From Leptidea sinapis (Eukaryota; Arthropoda; Insecta; Lepidoptera; Pieridae): DNA of 64,000 nt. The position numbers and the translations under genes were made by a program. The stretch spans positions 10,682,001 through 10,746,000 of the forward strand of contig NC_066270.1 in assembly GCF_905404315.1 (NCBI RefSeq), written 5' to 3'. Positions within the stretch are counted from its first letter, which is position 1; every line of letters begins with the position of its first letter. This document shows positions 33,971 through 46,029 of the stretch, one piece after another. The notes under the pieces are model-generated. The model made no database searches. It saw nothing but the letters and a program-made list of their open reading frames with translations, and had not been told where the DNA came from.

Positions 33971-34984
33971 GAGTGGCCGTTAATGTTCTCACGAGCTCAA
34001 CTTTTTCCGAACATATGGTAAATTCAGTAATTTAAAAGAAATATTCATAGTGTCTATTCACAGCGCTTAGTTTAAGCCTAAAAATTGAATTAAGATTATA
34101 TGACTTTGAATACTTATAACATCATGTGGCGTCGTACATTATAGCCTCCTATAAATATCTATAACACACAAAACAATCCCAGCGGAGTAACTCGGGGTAT
34201 ATAGTACTTTCATAGCTGGCAACATATTTTTTAATGGCGTCTGTTTTTTTGAAATGTGATTTTCTTATCATAATTTTTATTATAAGACGCTTTGTGACAC
34301 CCTTTCACTACACAGTAAGTCATTTTTCAATTAAATTTCGCGCATTGATAGTCCTGGAGGTTGACAGAATGACACTGACGCGGCGGGAAACGTATGTGGT
34401 CCTAAAAGGCCACACCGCGACTGCTTCATATCGCTTGGGCCTAATTACGTTCTAAGCGTTATTATTCTAAAATTTTGTCATTATTACACTAGAATTTTAA
34501 AACACAAGGCCTAAAATTAATGTCATAAACTGAAGCGACAGTCTTGAGCTAGTTTTTTATAGTTTAGTTCTCGAGAATAACAGCAAATTCAAAGATGTTT
34601 CACTTACTTACGTGGAGACAAACAAAGGCTAAATTTAGCTTAAAGCTAGTTTTTTGCAATTTTCAAACTTTTCTTTATCATATATTTAAAAAGGTTTTAA
34701 ATATTAAAAAAAATTGTTTGAAATATTATTCCAATAAATAAAGGTATACAAACCTTATCTACGTATTAATTTGTACCTGGTATACAATTCATTACAATAT
34801 ATAGGCGGTCTGAGGTCCTATGGAGGTCCGCAAACTGACCGAGGTCCGCCTGTTGCCGACCCTTGCAACAAAGAGCGTCGGTGGAACAAAGGTAAGTGCC
34901 GTTGCCTCTGCCTCTTATCTGAGAGGTGTCCGAATCAAATTTGTCGATTTTCCAAATTTATATGTACGCAAATTTAATTTATAC
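33971..34984. other. Spacer, no gene seen
   Basis: This is mostly AT-rich. The frames at 34234-34455 and 34771-35032 are short and have no recognisable motif. Confidence 0.4.
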
Positions 34985-35200
34985 CAAAATTTATGGACAA
35001 CGCGGGATTCGAGCACAAGCTTCTGGAGTTAAATTCCAGCGCTCTACCTACTAAACCAACGGTGTTCCCAAGCCAAGTGGTGCGTTCGAATCCCGCATCG
35101 TCCAACAATTTTGGTACAAATTAAATTAGTAGGTATACTTTATCCCAGACTGAGGGTATCACTTAAAAAATAACAAGCAGTTAATATTATGTTCGACGCT
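34985..35200. repeat. tRNA-headed SINE pieces, both orientations
   Basis: On the minus strand, 34990-35065 reads as a tRNA-like unit (TTGGTTTAGTAGGTAGAGCG as A box, TGCTCGAATCCCGCG as B box). On the plus strand, 35075-35095 has a second B box (GTTCGAATCCCGCATCGTCC). A GAGGGTATCACTTAAAAAAT tail follows, like that at 61245. It lies directly before the third foldback element. Confidence 0.55.
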
Positions 35201-35238
35201 TTTAATTTAAAAGAAAATTTAGGCACATCTGTAAAATA

Positions 35239-35961
35239 TTTTATCTACACCCATGCTTTAAATCCTCTATTAAAGATTCTGAAACAGTTAGCTTATTGCC
35301 AACATTAAAACACCCCACGTTCTAATAACCATTACATCATCCAAAAGAGTGTTGTAATGTTGTACTGAATTTCATAACAACACTCCTATTTTTTTTTTCA
35401 TTCCCTTCATGCTCAAAGAGTTTTAACAGACAGCCACATTCTTTTTGCTCGATGCGTGGCATCTGTATGAATTTCAAAAAAAGAACACTTTGGTTTACGC
35501 GCGTTCCTCACCACCAGAACGTCGCGCGCCGTAAAAAAAGTAGGTTATTCGAATCCCCGCCATTTTTCTTCGATATTTTTATTGTTTTGTTTACAAAAAA
35601 TGAGCAATTTATTTCCAAAAGAACATAATATCCTAGTGAATTTTAAGTATTGCACTATAAAAAATGTAAATGACTAGATAGTAAAATAAATAATTGTTTC
35701 ATTAATACTTAGTTTATTTGTATATAATCAGTAATTAATGATATTAGGTTACTACTAGGACTGGTGTTTTATTGTTAGCAGTAAGCTAACTGTTTCAGAA
35801 TCTTTAAGAAGATTCATATTTTGGGTGTAGATAAAGTCTTGTATGCAACTGTTGATAATTAGGTATTAAAACACTCATGTGATACTATTATCACGCTCGG
35901 CTTCGCCTCGTGAGATAAATCCACATTCGTGTTTTAATACCCCTTATTACACAACAGTTGC
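35239..35961 (+). mobile_element. Composite foldback element, copy 3
   Basis: The long unit runs 35239-35835 and the hairpin unit 35845-35961. The hairpin loop carries an extra short palindromic piece, CACGCTCGGCTTCGCCTCGTG (35893-35913 region), absent from the other two copies. Otherwise the layout is as in copy 2. Confidence 0.75.
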
Positions 35962-36004
35962 ATAAATAACTAATAAGGGTGAGAAATTCGCAATGACAGG
36001 TCTT

Positions 36005-36280
36005 GACCCCAAGGCGTTGTCATGCAAAATGAGGTCCCGGGTTTGAATCCCGGTAGGTGCTTAACTTTTGTGTTGAATATAGATGTTTGTTTCCGCTTTA
36101 TGGACGTATTTATGCAGATATGTTTATTTTGAGCAATTCACGCACACTAACACAAATTGTCATTCAAATTGCGAGTGTAACACGTAGCTTGACACGCAAA
36201 CTAAACTAATATTCCTGGCCTGTTTTGATCGTGTGTCTAATAGCAAGAGACTATCTAGACGTATTAATTATCTAAGCATT
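36005..36280 (+). repeat. SINE B-box head with dispersed tail
   Basis: GAGGTCCCGGGTTTGAATCC (36028) is a B-box region like that of the SINE at 21278. It runs into the dispersed repeat shared with 20270 and 63070. The A-box half is missing. Confidence 0.55.
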
Positions 36281-36970
36281 TCTATATTTGAGTGAGTTTA
36301 TTGTTATGAAGAACAACATAATAGTTAACACTGTATTTGTATTACTATGAAAAATGTCGCTACAAAAATAAAAATATGCTTATTAAGGGCCTGCAAAAGA
36401 GCCCCATTTTTAGCTGAGATACTTACACGTAAGAAAAAGAAACTTCATTAAATGACACTTTTTATAAATTTTACATTTTAACAATAATATAGCGAGGTCT
36501 ATATAATAAATATATTATGCTCGTTTATGTAAACCATCTTTAAGTACTTATGCAAGTTAACGAATATGAAAAACATTAACATTTCTAAACACTGAGAAAA
36601 TCTGAACAGCAATAGGTATTGTAAAATATTTCGTCATTGAACTAAATATTCACTGGGCCATTAAGATCACAACTATCAACATTGTTTTGTCCCGATATAG
36701 AAAAATCTAAATAAGAATATAATAGAAATGTTATAAATGAGGGGTCTAAGTGCAAAAGCGCCTTTATTCACATTTTGATAAGGTATATTTTTGACAATTA
36801 GTTGTAGTCTTTTAGTGGTTAAATAAAAAACTTGCGTTTAAATTCTCCTCTATCAATGATAATGAAGCCATTCTTGTACAAATATAACTCATTTTGAAGT
36901 TGGTAGGTATTTGGATTATAGTAAAATGTAAATTTTTTGCCCAAACTACGCGTATGGTAGACCGAGGTAT
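36280..36970. other. AT-rich spacer
   Basis: There is no open frame of note and no recognisable repeat until the AACCGACTTC border at 36972. Confidence 0.45.
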
Positions 36971-38216
36971 TTTTAACCGACTTCAAAATAGAAGGAGGTT
37001 CTCAATTCATCGGTATTTTATTTTATGTTTGTTACCTCAAAAATTTCGACTGGGTGAATCGATTTTGATAATTCTTTTTTTTATTTGAAAGCTACTGCTT
37101 TCCGTGTAGTCCCATTGCAATTTGGTCCAGATCTGATAATGATAATCCATGAGAAAACCATAAAAGTATTAAATTTGATATACATACGTATAGCAAAGTG
37201 GATGATAAATTTAGGAATTACTCAATATCGCGCTAGCCGCTTTCGATGATTCTAAGATATAGATAGGATATACTTAAAAGATAGTTTGGTTAGGTTCTGA
37301 TTATGGAATCCATGACAAAGTAACGGAGCTCTTCAATTTTTAGGAGCAAATTAACGATACTCGGCCGAATCTTTTTTATGCTATCCGGATATTTAAGTCT
37401 AACATAACATAGTTATGGTCAAGTAATTGTCGTAGTCGAATATGATGATCTATGGAACTCCATAACGACATACCTACAGTAAGGGTGCGATCTGTGGCAG
37501 AATTTCCAACTGTCTGTAATCAAATTGTAATCGCTTACGTTCATACGTGCTGCATTGAAAAATGTAGTATATCTTGAGTCGTGAGGAGGCGAGAGCGGGT
37601 CGCGGCGAAAGGACCTATTCCAAAAATAACAATAGGGTAAGGTACACTATTACAATGCAAGTCTTTATGTTTCTTACGATTATTTTTATTATGTTGATAC
37701 ACAGTTTTGACAACCTCACAAGCGGCCATCTTTGAACAGTTATAATCGCTTCAGTCTGTATCGCGTTTTGGAGTTAACAAACAAAAATCGAATTTAGGTG
37801 ATCAAACTTAAAAAAGACAAAGCAAAGTTATTAATTTGTTTCTTGGTGTATTGTATAAAGATAAGTGATTGTGATTTTCCCCTATTCCCTGTATGTTCAA
37901 ATTATCGTTAAGTAGATTTTTGTAAGCATACCTACAAAGAATCATTTCATATTTTTTTCGATTTGTGTCACTTGGGGCACTGTGTTACATTGTAACAATG
38001 AACCCCAATTAATATTTTTTTTGTTTTGTACCTAGGGTTGAAAAGAAAATGATAAGAGTTCATAAGAGGAAGACGGATCATGGTCTCCTACGGAAAAAAA
38101 TATGAGAGATGCAATTAGGATGGCAGAAAGTGGGATTAGTCTTCGAAAAGCAGCAAATCAAAATAACGTAAAAATTTTATGATATTGCAAAGATATACAA
38201 GTCACAACAAAATAAG

Positions 38217-39485
38217 GGCCACTTGATTTTTGGCCTCGCTAGCGATAATTTATTTTTTATGCATTCTCAAGTAGCTGATTATTTATTGTGGTGTTACCTT
38301 ATTTGCTTACACACATTTTTTGAGCATTCCACCCGCATAATTGTTTAAAGTGGGTAGTTTTAGATAATTTATTGTAACCACTTGATTCTACCCGATTTTA
38401 AGACGGATTTCAACTCAGTCAAATTGACGATTCTCTCAGGAACACTGTCAGTTTTGTTTGACTAGTCGCTGAATTAACATTTTAAAATAAGTTATGCCGA
38501 GAATTCGAAGTCATATGGACTTGCCAACCGTAACTAGGGCCGTAACATTGCTTCAAGAAGGCCATTCGCAGCGTTCTGTGGCGTTGCAGCTGGGTTTTTC
38601 CCGGCGAGCGATCCAGAATGCTTGGAATCGTTTTCAAGAGACTAACCTAACCTAACCAGGAGACGGGGATCTGGCAGAGTTCGAGCAACTACAGCACACG
38701 AGGACCGCTACGTGCGCGTAGAGAACGCTGTATAACAGCCCGTTCCTTACAAAACCGTTTGCAGCAGGCGACCGGTACACGTGTTAGTGATCAAACTATT
38801 AGAAACCGTTTACACGAGGACCAGCAGTTCTCCAGGAGACGTGTAGTGCGGATACCATTAACAAGTGCTCATCGTGCAAACCGATTATCATTCGCAAGGC
38901 AGCATCTGGCGTGGGATATGAATGATTGGAGGACAGTATTGTTTACGGATGAGTGCAAAGTGAAATTTTTTAGTGATGACCGTCGCATTAGGGTCTGGAG
39001 GCGTGAAGGTGAGCAATTTTCGGATGCTTGCATCCATGAAAGTGACAGATTTGGGGGCCCCAATGTTATGGTATGGGGAGGAATCTCTATGTCCGGCAGA
39101 ACCGAGCTGGTAATTCTAAACGAAGACACAATAACAGCTCAACGTTACATCCAGGAGGTCATAAGACCCCATGTGGTCTCACACGCACACAGAATCGGCG
39201 CAAGATTCCACCTGATGCACGATAATGCTCGCGCTCATACAGCTAGGGCCACCAGAGAAGCCCTAGAGGAGGCTGGTATACAGGTGTTGGACTGGCCTGC
39301 AAACAGTCCGGATCCAAATCCCATTGAACACATGTGGGACTTACTGAAACGCAGTGTTCGAAGCACAAACCAACCCGTGCACAATGAAAGACAGCTAATA
39401 AACGTTCTGAAATCAAGCTGGGAACAAATTCAATATATTCTTCACAAATTTGGAGAATGCCATGCGGCTATGCCCTAGCTTTTCA
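38217..39485 (+). mobile_element. Tc1-like element nested in the pogo-like transposon
   Basis: The left part (38217-38493) is non-coding and the transposase pseudogene follows. Pogo coding sequence resumes within about 10 bp after the Tc1 stop codon (39476-39478), so the Tc1 3' UTR and right TIR are gone. The left TIR could not be matched for the same reason. Border positions are estimates. Confidence 0.6.
38494..39478 (+). pseudogene. Tc1/mariner-superfamily transposase, two frameshifts
   Basis: The N-terminal helix-turn-helix is clear (MPRIRSHMDLPTVTRAVTLL and SQRSVALQLGFSRRAIQNAW). A TAACC-rich slip at 38645-38660 (CTAACCTAACCTAACC) coincides with loss of frame, and another shift follows near 38720. 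From 38759 the frame is open for 239 codons with the catalytic FTDECKVKF, LMHDNARAHTARA and PNPIEHMWDLLKR blocks, i.e. D, D and E. The ending ECHAAMP is intact. The Glu as third residue places it with Tc1 rather than mariner. Confidence 0.85.
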
Positions 39486-41595
39486 GACGGTAGCAGAGTT
39501 TACTGCTTGGATGAAAGTGGGAGAACTACTGTTCAAAAACCAAAAAAAAATATCGCCGCCAAGGGGTCAAAACAGCTAAATAAAGTAACGAGCGCTGAGT
39601 GAGGAACACTAATTACAACGTGTTGTGCACGATCGGCAATGGGGTCAGGAATACCTCCAGTTATGATATTTCCGAGAAAACAATTCAAACCTTATATGAC
39701 TAACGGTGCACCGTTAGGAACTCTAGTGCTAGCTCAGCCCACCGGGTGGATAAACAGTGAATTGTTTGCTGAAGTCATGAAACATTTCATAAAGATCGAA
39801 CAGCCTCTTCGAAAGAAAATCCGACGTTACTCATTGTTGACAATCATGACAGTCATCTGGCTCCCGCGGTACTGAATATAGCAAAAGATAATGGAGTTAA
39901 CTTATTAACCATATCACCACATTTTAGTCATAAGCTACAGCCACATGATGTGTCTGTATTTGGTCCACTCCAGGCTTACTACAATGCAGCTGTTGATTCG
40001 TGGCTAATGCGTCACCCTGGTAAGACAATTTGTATCTACCATGTTGCTGAATTGCTCGGACAAGCTTTTGATCGAGCCATGACACCTAAAAATATTAAAT
40101 CAGGATTTCGAAAAACTGATATTTTTCCATATGACAGACATATTTTCACTGATGATGATTATATGCCAAGTGAAGTGACGAATCGGCCACTAGGAGACCC
40201 TTCTAATGCCCTCGGGCCAAGCCAGCTCTTTGAAGTTCAACAAGCTTCGACTTCTAATGCCCCCAGTTCAAGTCAACGCTTTGGCTATAATCAGGAATCT
40301 CAAATAAATCTATGTGCTAATGCTAACGTATCACGATATTCCTCAGGAACACAACAGGCTACTGTTACCGACGCAGAACTACATGCATCTTCGACAGTAC
40401 AGATACCAGCTTCTCTCGATGTACAAGAGTCTAAGAGGCGTTCTGAATCCTTAAGCCCAAGTTTGCTAACAAAAGAATGTTTTCAAATGGATATCCAACC
40501 TGAAAATGCACTATTTGTAGCAGAGAACTGTACATTACCGGCATTTCAATCTTCTACAGATAAAACTCTAGTTTCTTTTATAGGGTCGAGCTTATCCAAA
40601 AGCACAACCGAGACACCAATCAAACCGTGGTAGAAAGAGAGGAAAAAGCAGCGTTCCAACTGAAACACCAGTTAAGAATGAAATTGAAGAAGAAGCCTTG
40701 AAAAGAGAAAACAAAAAGTTCGGAAAAGTAAACAAAAGTAATACAACAGAAAAAAAAGAAATATCTTACAAGAGAACTGAAACTGTCAAAGGAGTTATAT
40801 TTGCTGATGAGAGTGATTTAGAAAATATCCTCGTCTGACGATTTAACAACTGATGATGAAATTCCATTAAATTATTTCGCGACACCGAAAAAGGACGATT
40901 TGGTGTAGTTAAATTTGTTGGAAAACAGCTAATCAAGCACTATGTTGGAAAATTACTGACAAATAATGAAAATAATGAATATGGAGTTAGCTATTTACGT
41001 AGAAGTGATAAAGTTGACAATCATTTCTACTTTCCTCTTGAACCAGATATGGCAATGGTAACGTTGGAAGACATTAAAATTGTTCTTCCGCTTGTAAACA
41101 TTGCAGCAAAAAAAAACCAAATGACAGGCAGATTTCTATACGTTCCCAGAGAATATTATAAAGAAATTTAATATTTGTTAGATATCTTCTCTTATTTTTA
41201 ATTTTATATTATTTTGATGTTGTAACATTGTGCCCCTTACGCTGTAACAAAGTACCCGAGATACGGGGTTCAGTGTTACAATCGACTGATCTGATTAAAG
41301 TGCAATGTAAATTAAGATGTTCCCAATAAAAGTGATGTTTAAATAATTTTAAGTGAAGAGAGACTAGTATAGTTTATACACATCCCAGTTGGACATTGAT
41401 TAATTAAATATTTTCGTCGCTACATTATAGTTTGTTTTTTTTTTGTAACACTGTGCCCCACCTCACCCTAATCGTAACTAGGATCAGATTAATTAATTAG
41501 ATTGTATAAAAATACGCAATTACTTTTATACTTTTTAGTGCATATTATATCTATTGTTTTGGAATAGTGTTTTTGAAGTCGGTTGTTTTTGTGTT

Positions 41596-43785
41596 AAATT
41601 TTTATTTAAAACAATTCAAACTACCAATAGGTAGAACATACAAATAGTATTATTTTATAATTACAGGTTTGCATAAGATGTGAATTTAATTAAATCTTTA
41701 TTAAGTTATTTTATACTTTCAGATTTTGAAGTCATAATATATTAAATAGTCATTTTTTTAAGTAGCTATGGGTGGGTTACTAAAGGCCCCGCGCCTTAAA
41801 CAATATAAAGAAATCGACTCCGAAAAAATGCTGTTCGAAACTATTTGACGTTCTTGTGAAACAGTGAAATATCGTGAAGTATCGTAATATTTGTTTGCTA
41901 TAAATGACCCACTTATCGGGACTCGGGTTCATCTAATATATAAATTTCTCGTGTCCCGGTGTTTGATACCAAACCCCTTCGAAACGTCTGAACCGATAAT
42001 ATGAAATTTTGTGTGCATATCGGGTAGGATTTCGAATCGGCCAACATTTATTTTTCATGCCCCTAAATATATTATTTTTTAATTTTGCCAATTTTTTTAT
42101 TTTTATTTTATTATGCAGCATTAAAAATACGTATAACTTCAAATTTTCACCCGTCTACGATTAACACTTATTTTTGTATCGCGATTTTTATATTAATCTG
42201 TTCCATCCACAGATCCGGAATAGGGTGCAATGCAAGATAAAAGTCGAATATAATAATTATTGTAGTACGAAATATTTGATAGGTCCGAGAATCGGTCGTC
42301 ATCTATTTTTATACCCTAAAAATTTTAATTATTGAATTATTTTATTGCTTTATATGGCAATACAACGTTTGCTGGGACAGCTAGTAATTATATATAGTCA
42401 ACGCAATTGAAAACTCATAAAAGCCGTACACAAACTAAAATTACATCGTCCACGTAAACAAAAATGTTCATAAAAAAAAACTATTTGGGTAAACTATCCA
42501 AAAAATTTATGAGACCATTTGGCAACTATTCAGCATCAAACCAAAGAAGAATCACGTAAATCGCTGTGTTTTTCACGAATTGAGAACCTTCTCCTTTTTT
42601 AAGTCGGTTAAAAAACTATTTTGAAAATTCTTTATATATCTAAGAAATTCTTATTCTTTGAGTTAGAGTTTTCGTAGTAAGATATAATTAAATACACCAG
42701 AGTTAAGCATAGTTTCACGTGCGATTAAATCACTACATAATAGCTGGTGGTGTATAAATCACCTGTCAGGCGACATCTTTAACACGGCTACATCACTGCT
42801 AAAAGTACCTTTTTAATATTTTCATCATTGTTTCTATGGTCCCCATCAAATTAAATAATATACACAGTATATTGCATAATTGAATTAATGAATAATTTAC
42901 AAAGTCACTTTATAGTCCCGCCCAGTAAATCATACAAGTCAAGTGCATTCTCACTACCAACCTACCATTTCATTGACTAAAGTAATTGTTATTCTAAACA
43001 TTCACAATATAACCATCCTCAAAATTGGATGTAATTCCAGAAAAACGTTCCAAGCCACAATCATGTCAAAATTGAGTTAAGAACACAAAACTGGTCAGGT
43101 GATTCATATTAACGGACTGACAAAAAATGGCAGCCCTAGTGTCTCACTCTTTAAATGACATCATGACTTAGTAGCCCAACCCACATGTATTGAATAAACT
43201 AGTGGCTTAGAATGTTTTTCAGGAACTATGTCCAATTTATCTAATGATTTCATATCATTTATTTCAATATACTTACATCACTGTATTACATTGATTTACA
43301 ATGTTAGAAAGGTGGAAAAATAATTATTTCTGCAAACTGGGGGTTACCCAATTCAATAAAATTTATTACAGTGATGTTTAAAAAATAGGTAAGTATATAT
43401 TAACACATTGGATAATATATAATAGATTATATTTAACATAAGTGTTTTTAAATAATTAAAAACTCATCCTGTTAATGTCATGTCAATTAAATGTAAAAAA
43501 TATGAATTACATAATTGTAAGCATTATTATAATATTACCTAAAATTTGTCATAAAATATAAAATAAATTACCACTAGAAGCATACCACCCACAAGTTTGA
43601 TAACCTCTAATTTCTCTCCCAAGGTCGTCATTGAAACTCTCAATAACACATATATATACATTAAAAAAAATACAATTTTATTACAATATTATAGTAATGT
43701 GACTTTCTTTAAACTGCTCCTGATTCAATGACTTGCCAGTACATAATAAAATACAGTAGGCATTTTCATACTTTTTATAATATTA
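41596..43785. other. Repeat-derived spacer, no gene seen
   Basis: It includes an inverted AACCGACTTC border at 42585-42610 and a reversed RTE-like start (CAACGTTTGCTGGGACAGCT, 42363-42382). The rest, 42611-43785, is AT-rich with no open frame of interest. Confidence 0.45.
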
Positions 43786-44163
43786 CTAGCTGACCCAACA
43801 GATGTTGTTTTGTATATAATAAATAATATAATGATTTTTATATGAATTTGTCGATAATATATCATAACATCAAGAATTACTTCGTAAAATATGCACCCTG
43901 CTGTCGTAATGAAATTGTTTCACAGCAGAACTGTCAAACCTTGCATTAATAAATTCTCTCATAGAAATTATGTATGGACACATCAAAGGAAAAACAAACT
44001 TGTTATTTTATTTTATTTAGCAGCATTTTCCTATTTATTCACCTTTTAAACCTTCTCTGGACTTCCACAATTAATTCAAGACCTAAATTTGCCAAATCGG
44101 TCCAGCCGTTCTGGAGTTTTAGCCAGACTAAAGAACAGCAATTCATTTTTATATATATAGATT
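43786..44163 (+). mobile_element. RTE-like repeat, copy 2
   Basis: It aligns end to end with 6991-7367: TAGCTGACCCAACAGATGTT start, CACCCTGCTGTCGTAATGAA middle, TTCATTTTTATATATATAGA end. The open frame at 43974-44177 lies within and is not coding. Confidence 0.7.
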
Positions 44164-44776
44164 TTAGAATTTTTTGACTAGAGTACATACTACACATGGG
44201 TGTTGTGTAAAATTATTAACAACTGAAAATTAAATGCAGATACTTTGCAACTTGGAGAAGTTATAATTTGTAGAATTGTGTACAAATAAAAGCAGAACAA
44301 TCATACATATAATGATTTCCAAAAAACATGTCAGATACAAGAAAAACAGACATGTTACAAGCACAAATTCACATAAAAAATCATTTGTGAAGTTCCAACA
44401 GTAAAGTAACAGGGTCTGCAATAACTGCACTAGTAAATAATATTATTTATGCAATATTGTCTCTTCAAATATTTAAAGACATATCATTATTGATTCTATA
44501 GTCAGGACTCGGTACTTACATGATTCTGATGATTTAGTTATAAAACCTGAATATCAGTCTTAAAATCATAATTTTCATTCTTTATAATATAAAGGAAATT
44601 GCAATTTTTGTAATGGGATAAAATTGTCATGGTGGCAAAAGAGGATTACAAACTATGGTGCTTCTAGTGTTTATCATAAATAAATAAATACTTGTCAAAT
44701 ATAAATAAAAACTTATGAATGCAAAAGCACAAATTATTATGAAATTGAACTAAATAAATTTGACTAGTATTAATTT
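44164..44776. other. 3' flank of the ELMOD gene
   Basis: The sequence is AT-rich, with no gene. It should contain the 3' UTR and polyadenylation site of the minus-strand ELMOD gene, but no single signal stands out. Confidence 0.4.
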
Positions 44777-45871
44777 CTATATATTGTCAATCTCAATGTT
44801 TATTCTAAACACTGTAGAGGGATCTGATAATTGTGATCTAATTGCAATATCAAATTTTTTAAATATTATGGAAAATTCCATGATATTCTCGGGCTTTGAT
44901 TCAATCCACATCTTATCAAATTCATAGAAGAGATAACAGTAAAATCTATGAAACAAATTAATATTTGGTAATGAAATTTTTGAATTAAACATGTATGTCT
45001 TTGCTGATCCATCTTTTAGGAGGTAATATGCCATTGAAGTCAAGTTAATACCAACAATAGCAAATGTATAACCATACTTAGGATGATGTGAGTGACTGAG
45101 CACATGGGTTGAAGCTTGCGGGTATTCAGTAACAAAATACAGAAGATTTTCTAGACCAAGTAATCCCATTCCACGAAAATCAGTTTTTGGGTCATCACCC
45201 TGAAACAAAAAATACCATGTATTACTTGTGTTTACAATAGTAGTTGTCTGAATTTTGATTAACTCCCTCAGCTCAACCTCTATCCCTGGCCACTCCAGTT
45301 CTCTCAAAGATGTACAGTATACTTTTCATATTATTATGAAGTAGACAAATACCTGAAAACCAATAGTCTGCCACTGCTTAGTTACCCTTCCTTCTAGGAG
45401 CTCATTTGGTTGTAACAATGACCATAATTTAAGCAATTTCAATTCATGATCAGAATTATCACTATCATACTGCACACGCCGGAGTTCTTCTACTTCATTC
45501 ACCAATTGTCTATAACTCCATATTTGCTGTAAACACCGCTTTAATGTTGGTGCAAAAGAAGGATGCAGCTTGGTATTAATCTTTTTTATTCTAAATATTA
45601 TAGAAATGGAAGGTTTTAAAATATCATCAAAATTTGCCGGTATAAACCTTCTTTCCAGGACAACAGCATCTAGGAATGCAACAACTTCTTTTATATCTCT
45701 TGTTCGCGAGAGCATTAACGAATTTTCCACAGCACAAGTTCTTTGAGCTCCAGCCTTATCACCATAGCAAATCCTTTGTAATTCACATAATCTAGTTGTT
45801 TTTCTTAAAAACCATTTTATAAGTGGCCTTAGGTACCAGTGCAACAATGACCAAACATTAAGAAATAACAT
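44777..45871 (-). CDS. ELMO-domain protein (ELMOD1/2-like)
   Basis: There are two exons on the minus strand: 45871-45353 and 45199-44777, joined in phase 0 across a 153-bp GT-AG intron. The product is 313 residues, similar in size to ELMOD2. The N-terminus (residues 1-45) is hydrophobic and basic. The ELMO domain is unmistakable: WSLLQPNELLEGRVTKQWQT, then IGFQGDDPKTDFRGMGLLGL (residues about 170-189), then HPKYGYTFAIVGINLTSMAY. Arg182 in the DFRGMG motif is the residue proposed as the GAP arginine in this family. ELMOD proteins are GTPase activators for Arl2 and other Arf-family GTPases; that role is inferred from the family. The intron splits exactly inside the GFQ/GDDP motif. A hAT element begins 158 bp upstream of the ATG. 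I cannot tell ELMOD1 from ELMOD2 orthology by eye. Confidence 0.9.
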
Positions 45872-46029
45872 TATGACGTTTATAATTATATTCCTAATTA
45901 TTTAAATTGCAACTGAATATCTTCGAGCCTGGAGGCTGTTATATTTATTAACAATTCTACAGAAAATCTCAGTACTCATAGCAACGAAAAACACAAACAA
46001 AACTACAAAACAAACAATATCACCACAGA
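45872..46029 (-). promoter_or_regulatory. Short 5' flank of ELMOD, cut by a hAT insertion
   Basis: Only 158 bp separate the ATG from the hAT target duplication ACCACAGA. This stretch must hold the 5' UTR and perhaps the core promoter. No TATA box is evident. The original upstream sequence continues at 49016. Confidence 0.45.

Larger units (their letters stand above)
38050..41171 (+). pseudogene. Pogo-like transposase (HTH and DDE_1), interrupted
   Basis: The N-terminal part at 38050-38216 reads RVHKRKTDHGL..., the start of a CENP-B/pogo helix-turn-helix. The frame is then lost to the Tc1-like insert. It resumes at about 39486 with DGSRVYCLDES, the first DDE block, then IAAKGSKQLNKVT and PPVMIFPRKQFKPYM. 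A frameshift near 39810 is followed by VDNHDSHLAPAVLNIAK and SHKLQPHDVSVFGPLQAYY (frame 39950-40633). The C-terminal part to 41171 (VKFVGKQLIKHYVGKLL) is in further shifted frames. The segment between the helix-turn-helix and the first Asp block, several hundred bases, is missing. Confidence 0.8.
37635..41468 (+). mobile_element. Pogo/Tigger-like DNA transposon, 3.8 kb, TA target
   Basis: The TIRs are GGGTAAGGTACACTATTACA and the complement of GTAACACTGTGCCCCACCTC-ACCC at the right end. They are flanked by TA (37633-37634, 41469-41470). The sister repeat at 5047-5048 has a single TA at the same place, an empty-site equivalent. The interior encodes a broken pogo-type transposase and is interrupted by a Tc1-like element. 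TA duplication and the DDE_1-type protein both fit pogo. Confidence 0.85.
36972..41595 (+). mobile_element. Long AACCGACTTC-family element split by a pogo-like insertion
   Basis: It starts TTTTTAACCGACTTCAAAAT and ends GTGTTTTTGAAGTCGGTTGT. Its own sequence (36972-37634 plus 41469-41595) aligns with the uninterrupted repeat at 4400-5160. The 3834-bp interruption is the pogo-like element. Another inverted border (GAGAACCTTCTCCTTTTTTA) lies at 42585-42605, which may close a larger or second copy. Confidence 0.65.

Noticed and set aside
38642..38660. Interstitial telomere repeat
   Set aside because: The unit is CTAACC (six bases) with under three copies, and insects use TTAGG; it sits inside a decayed transposase.
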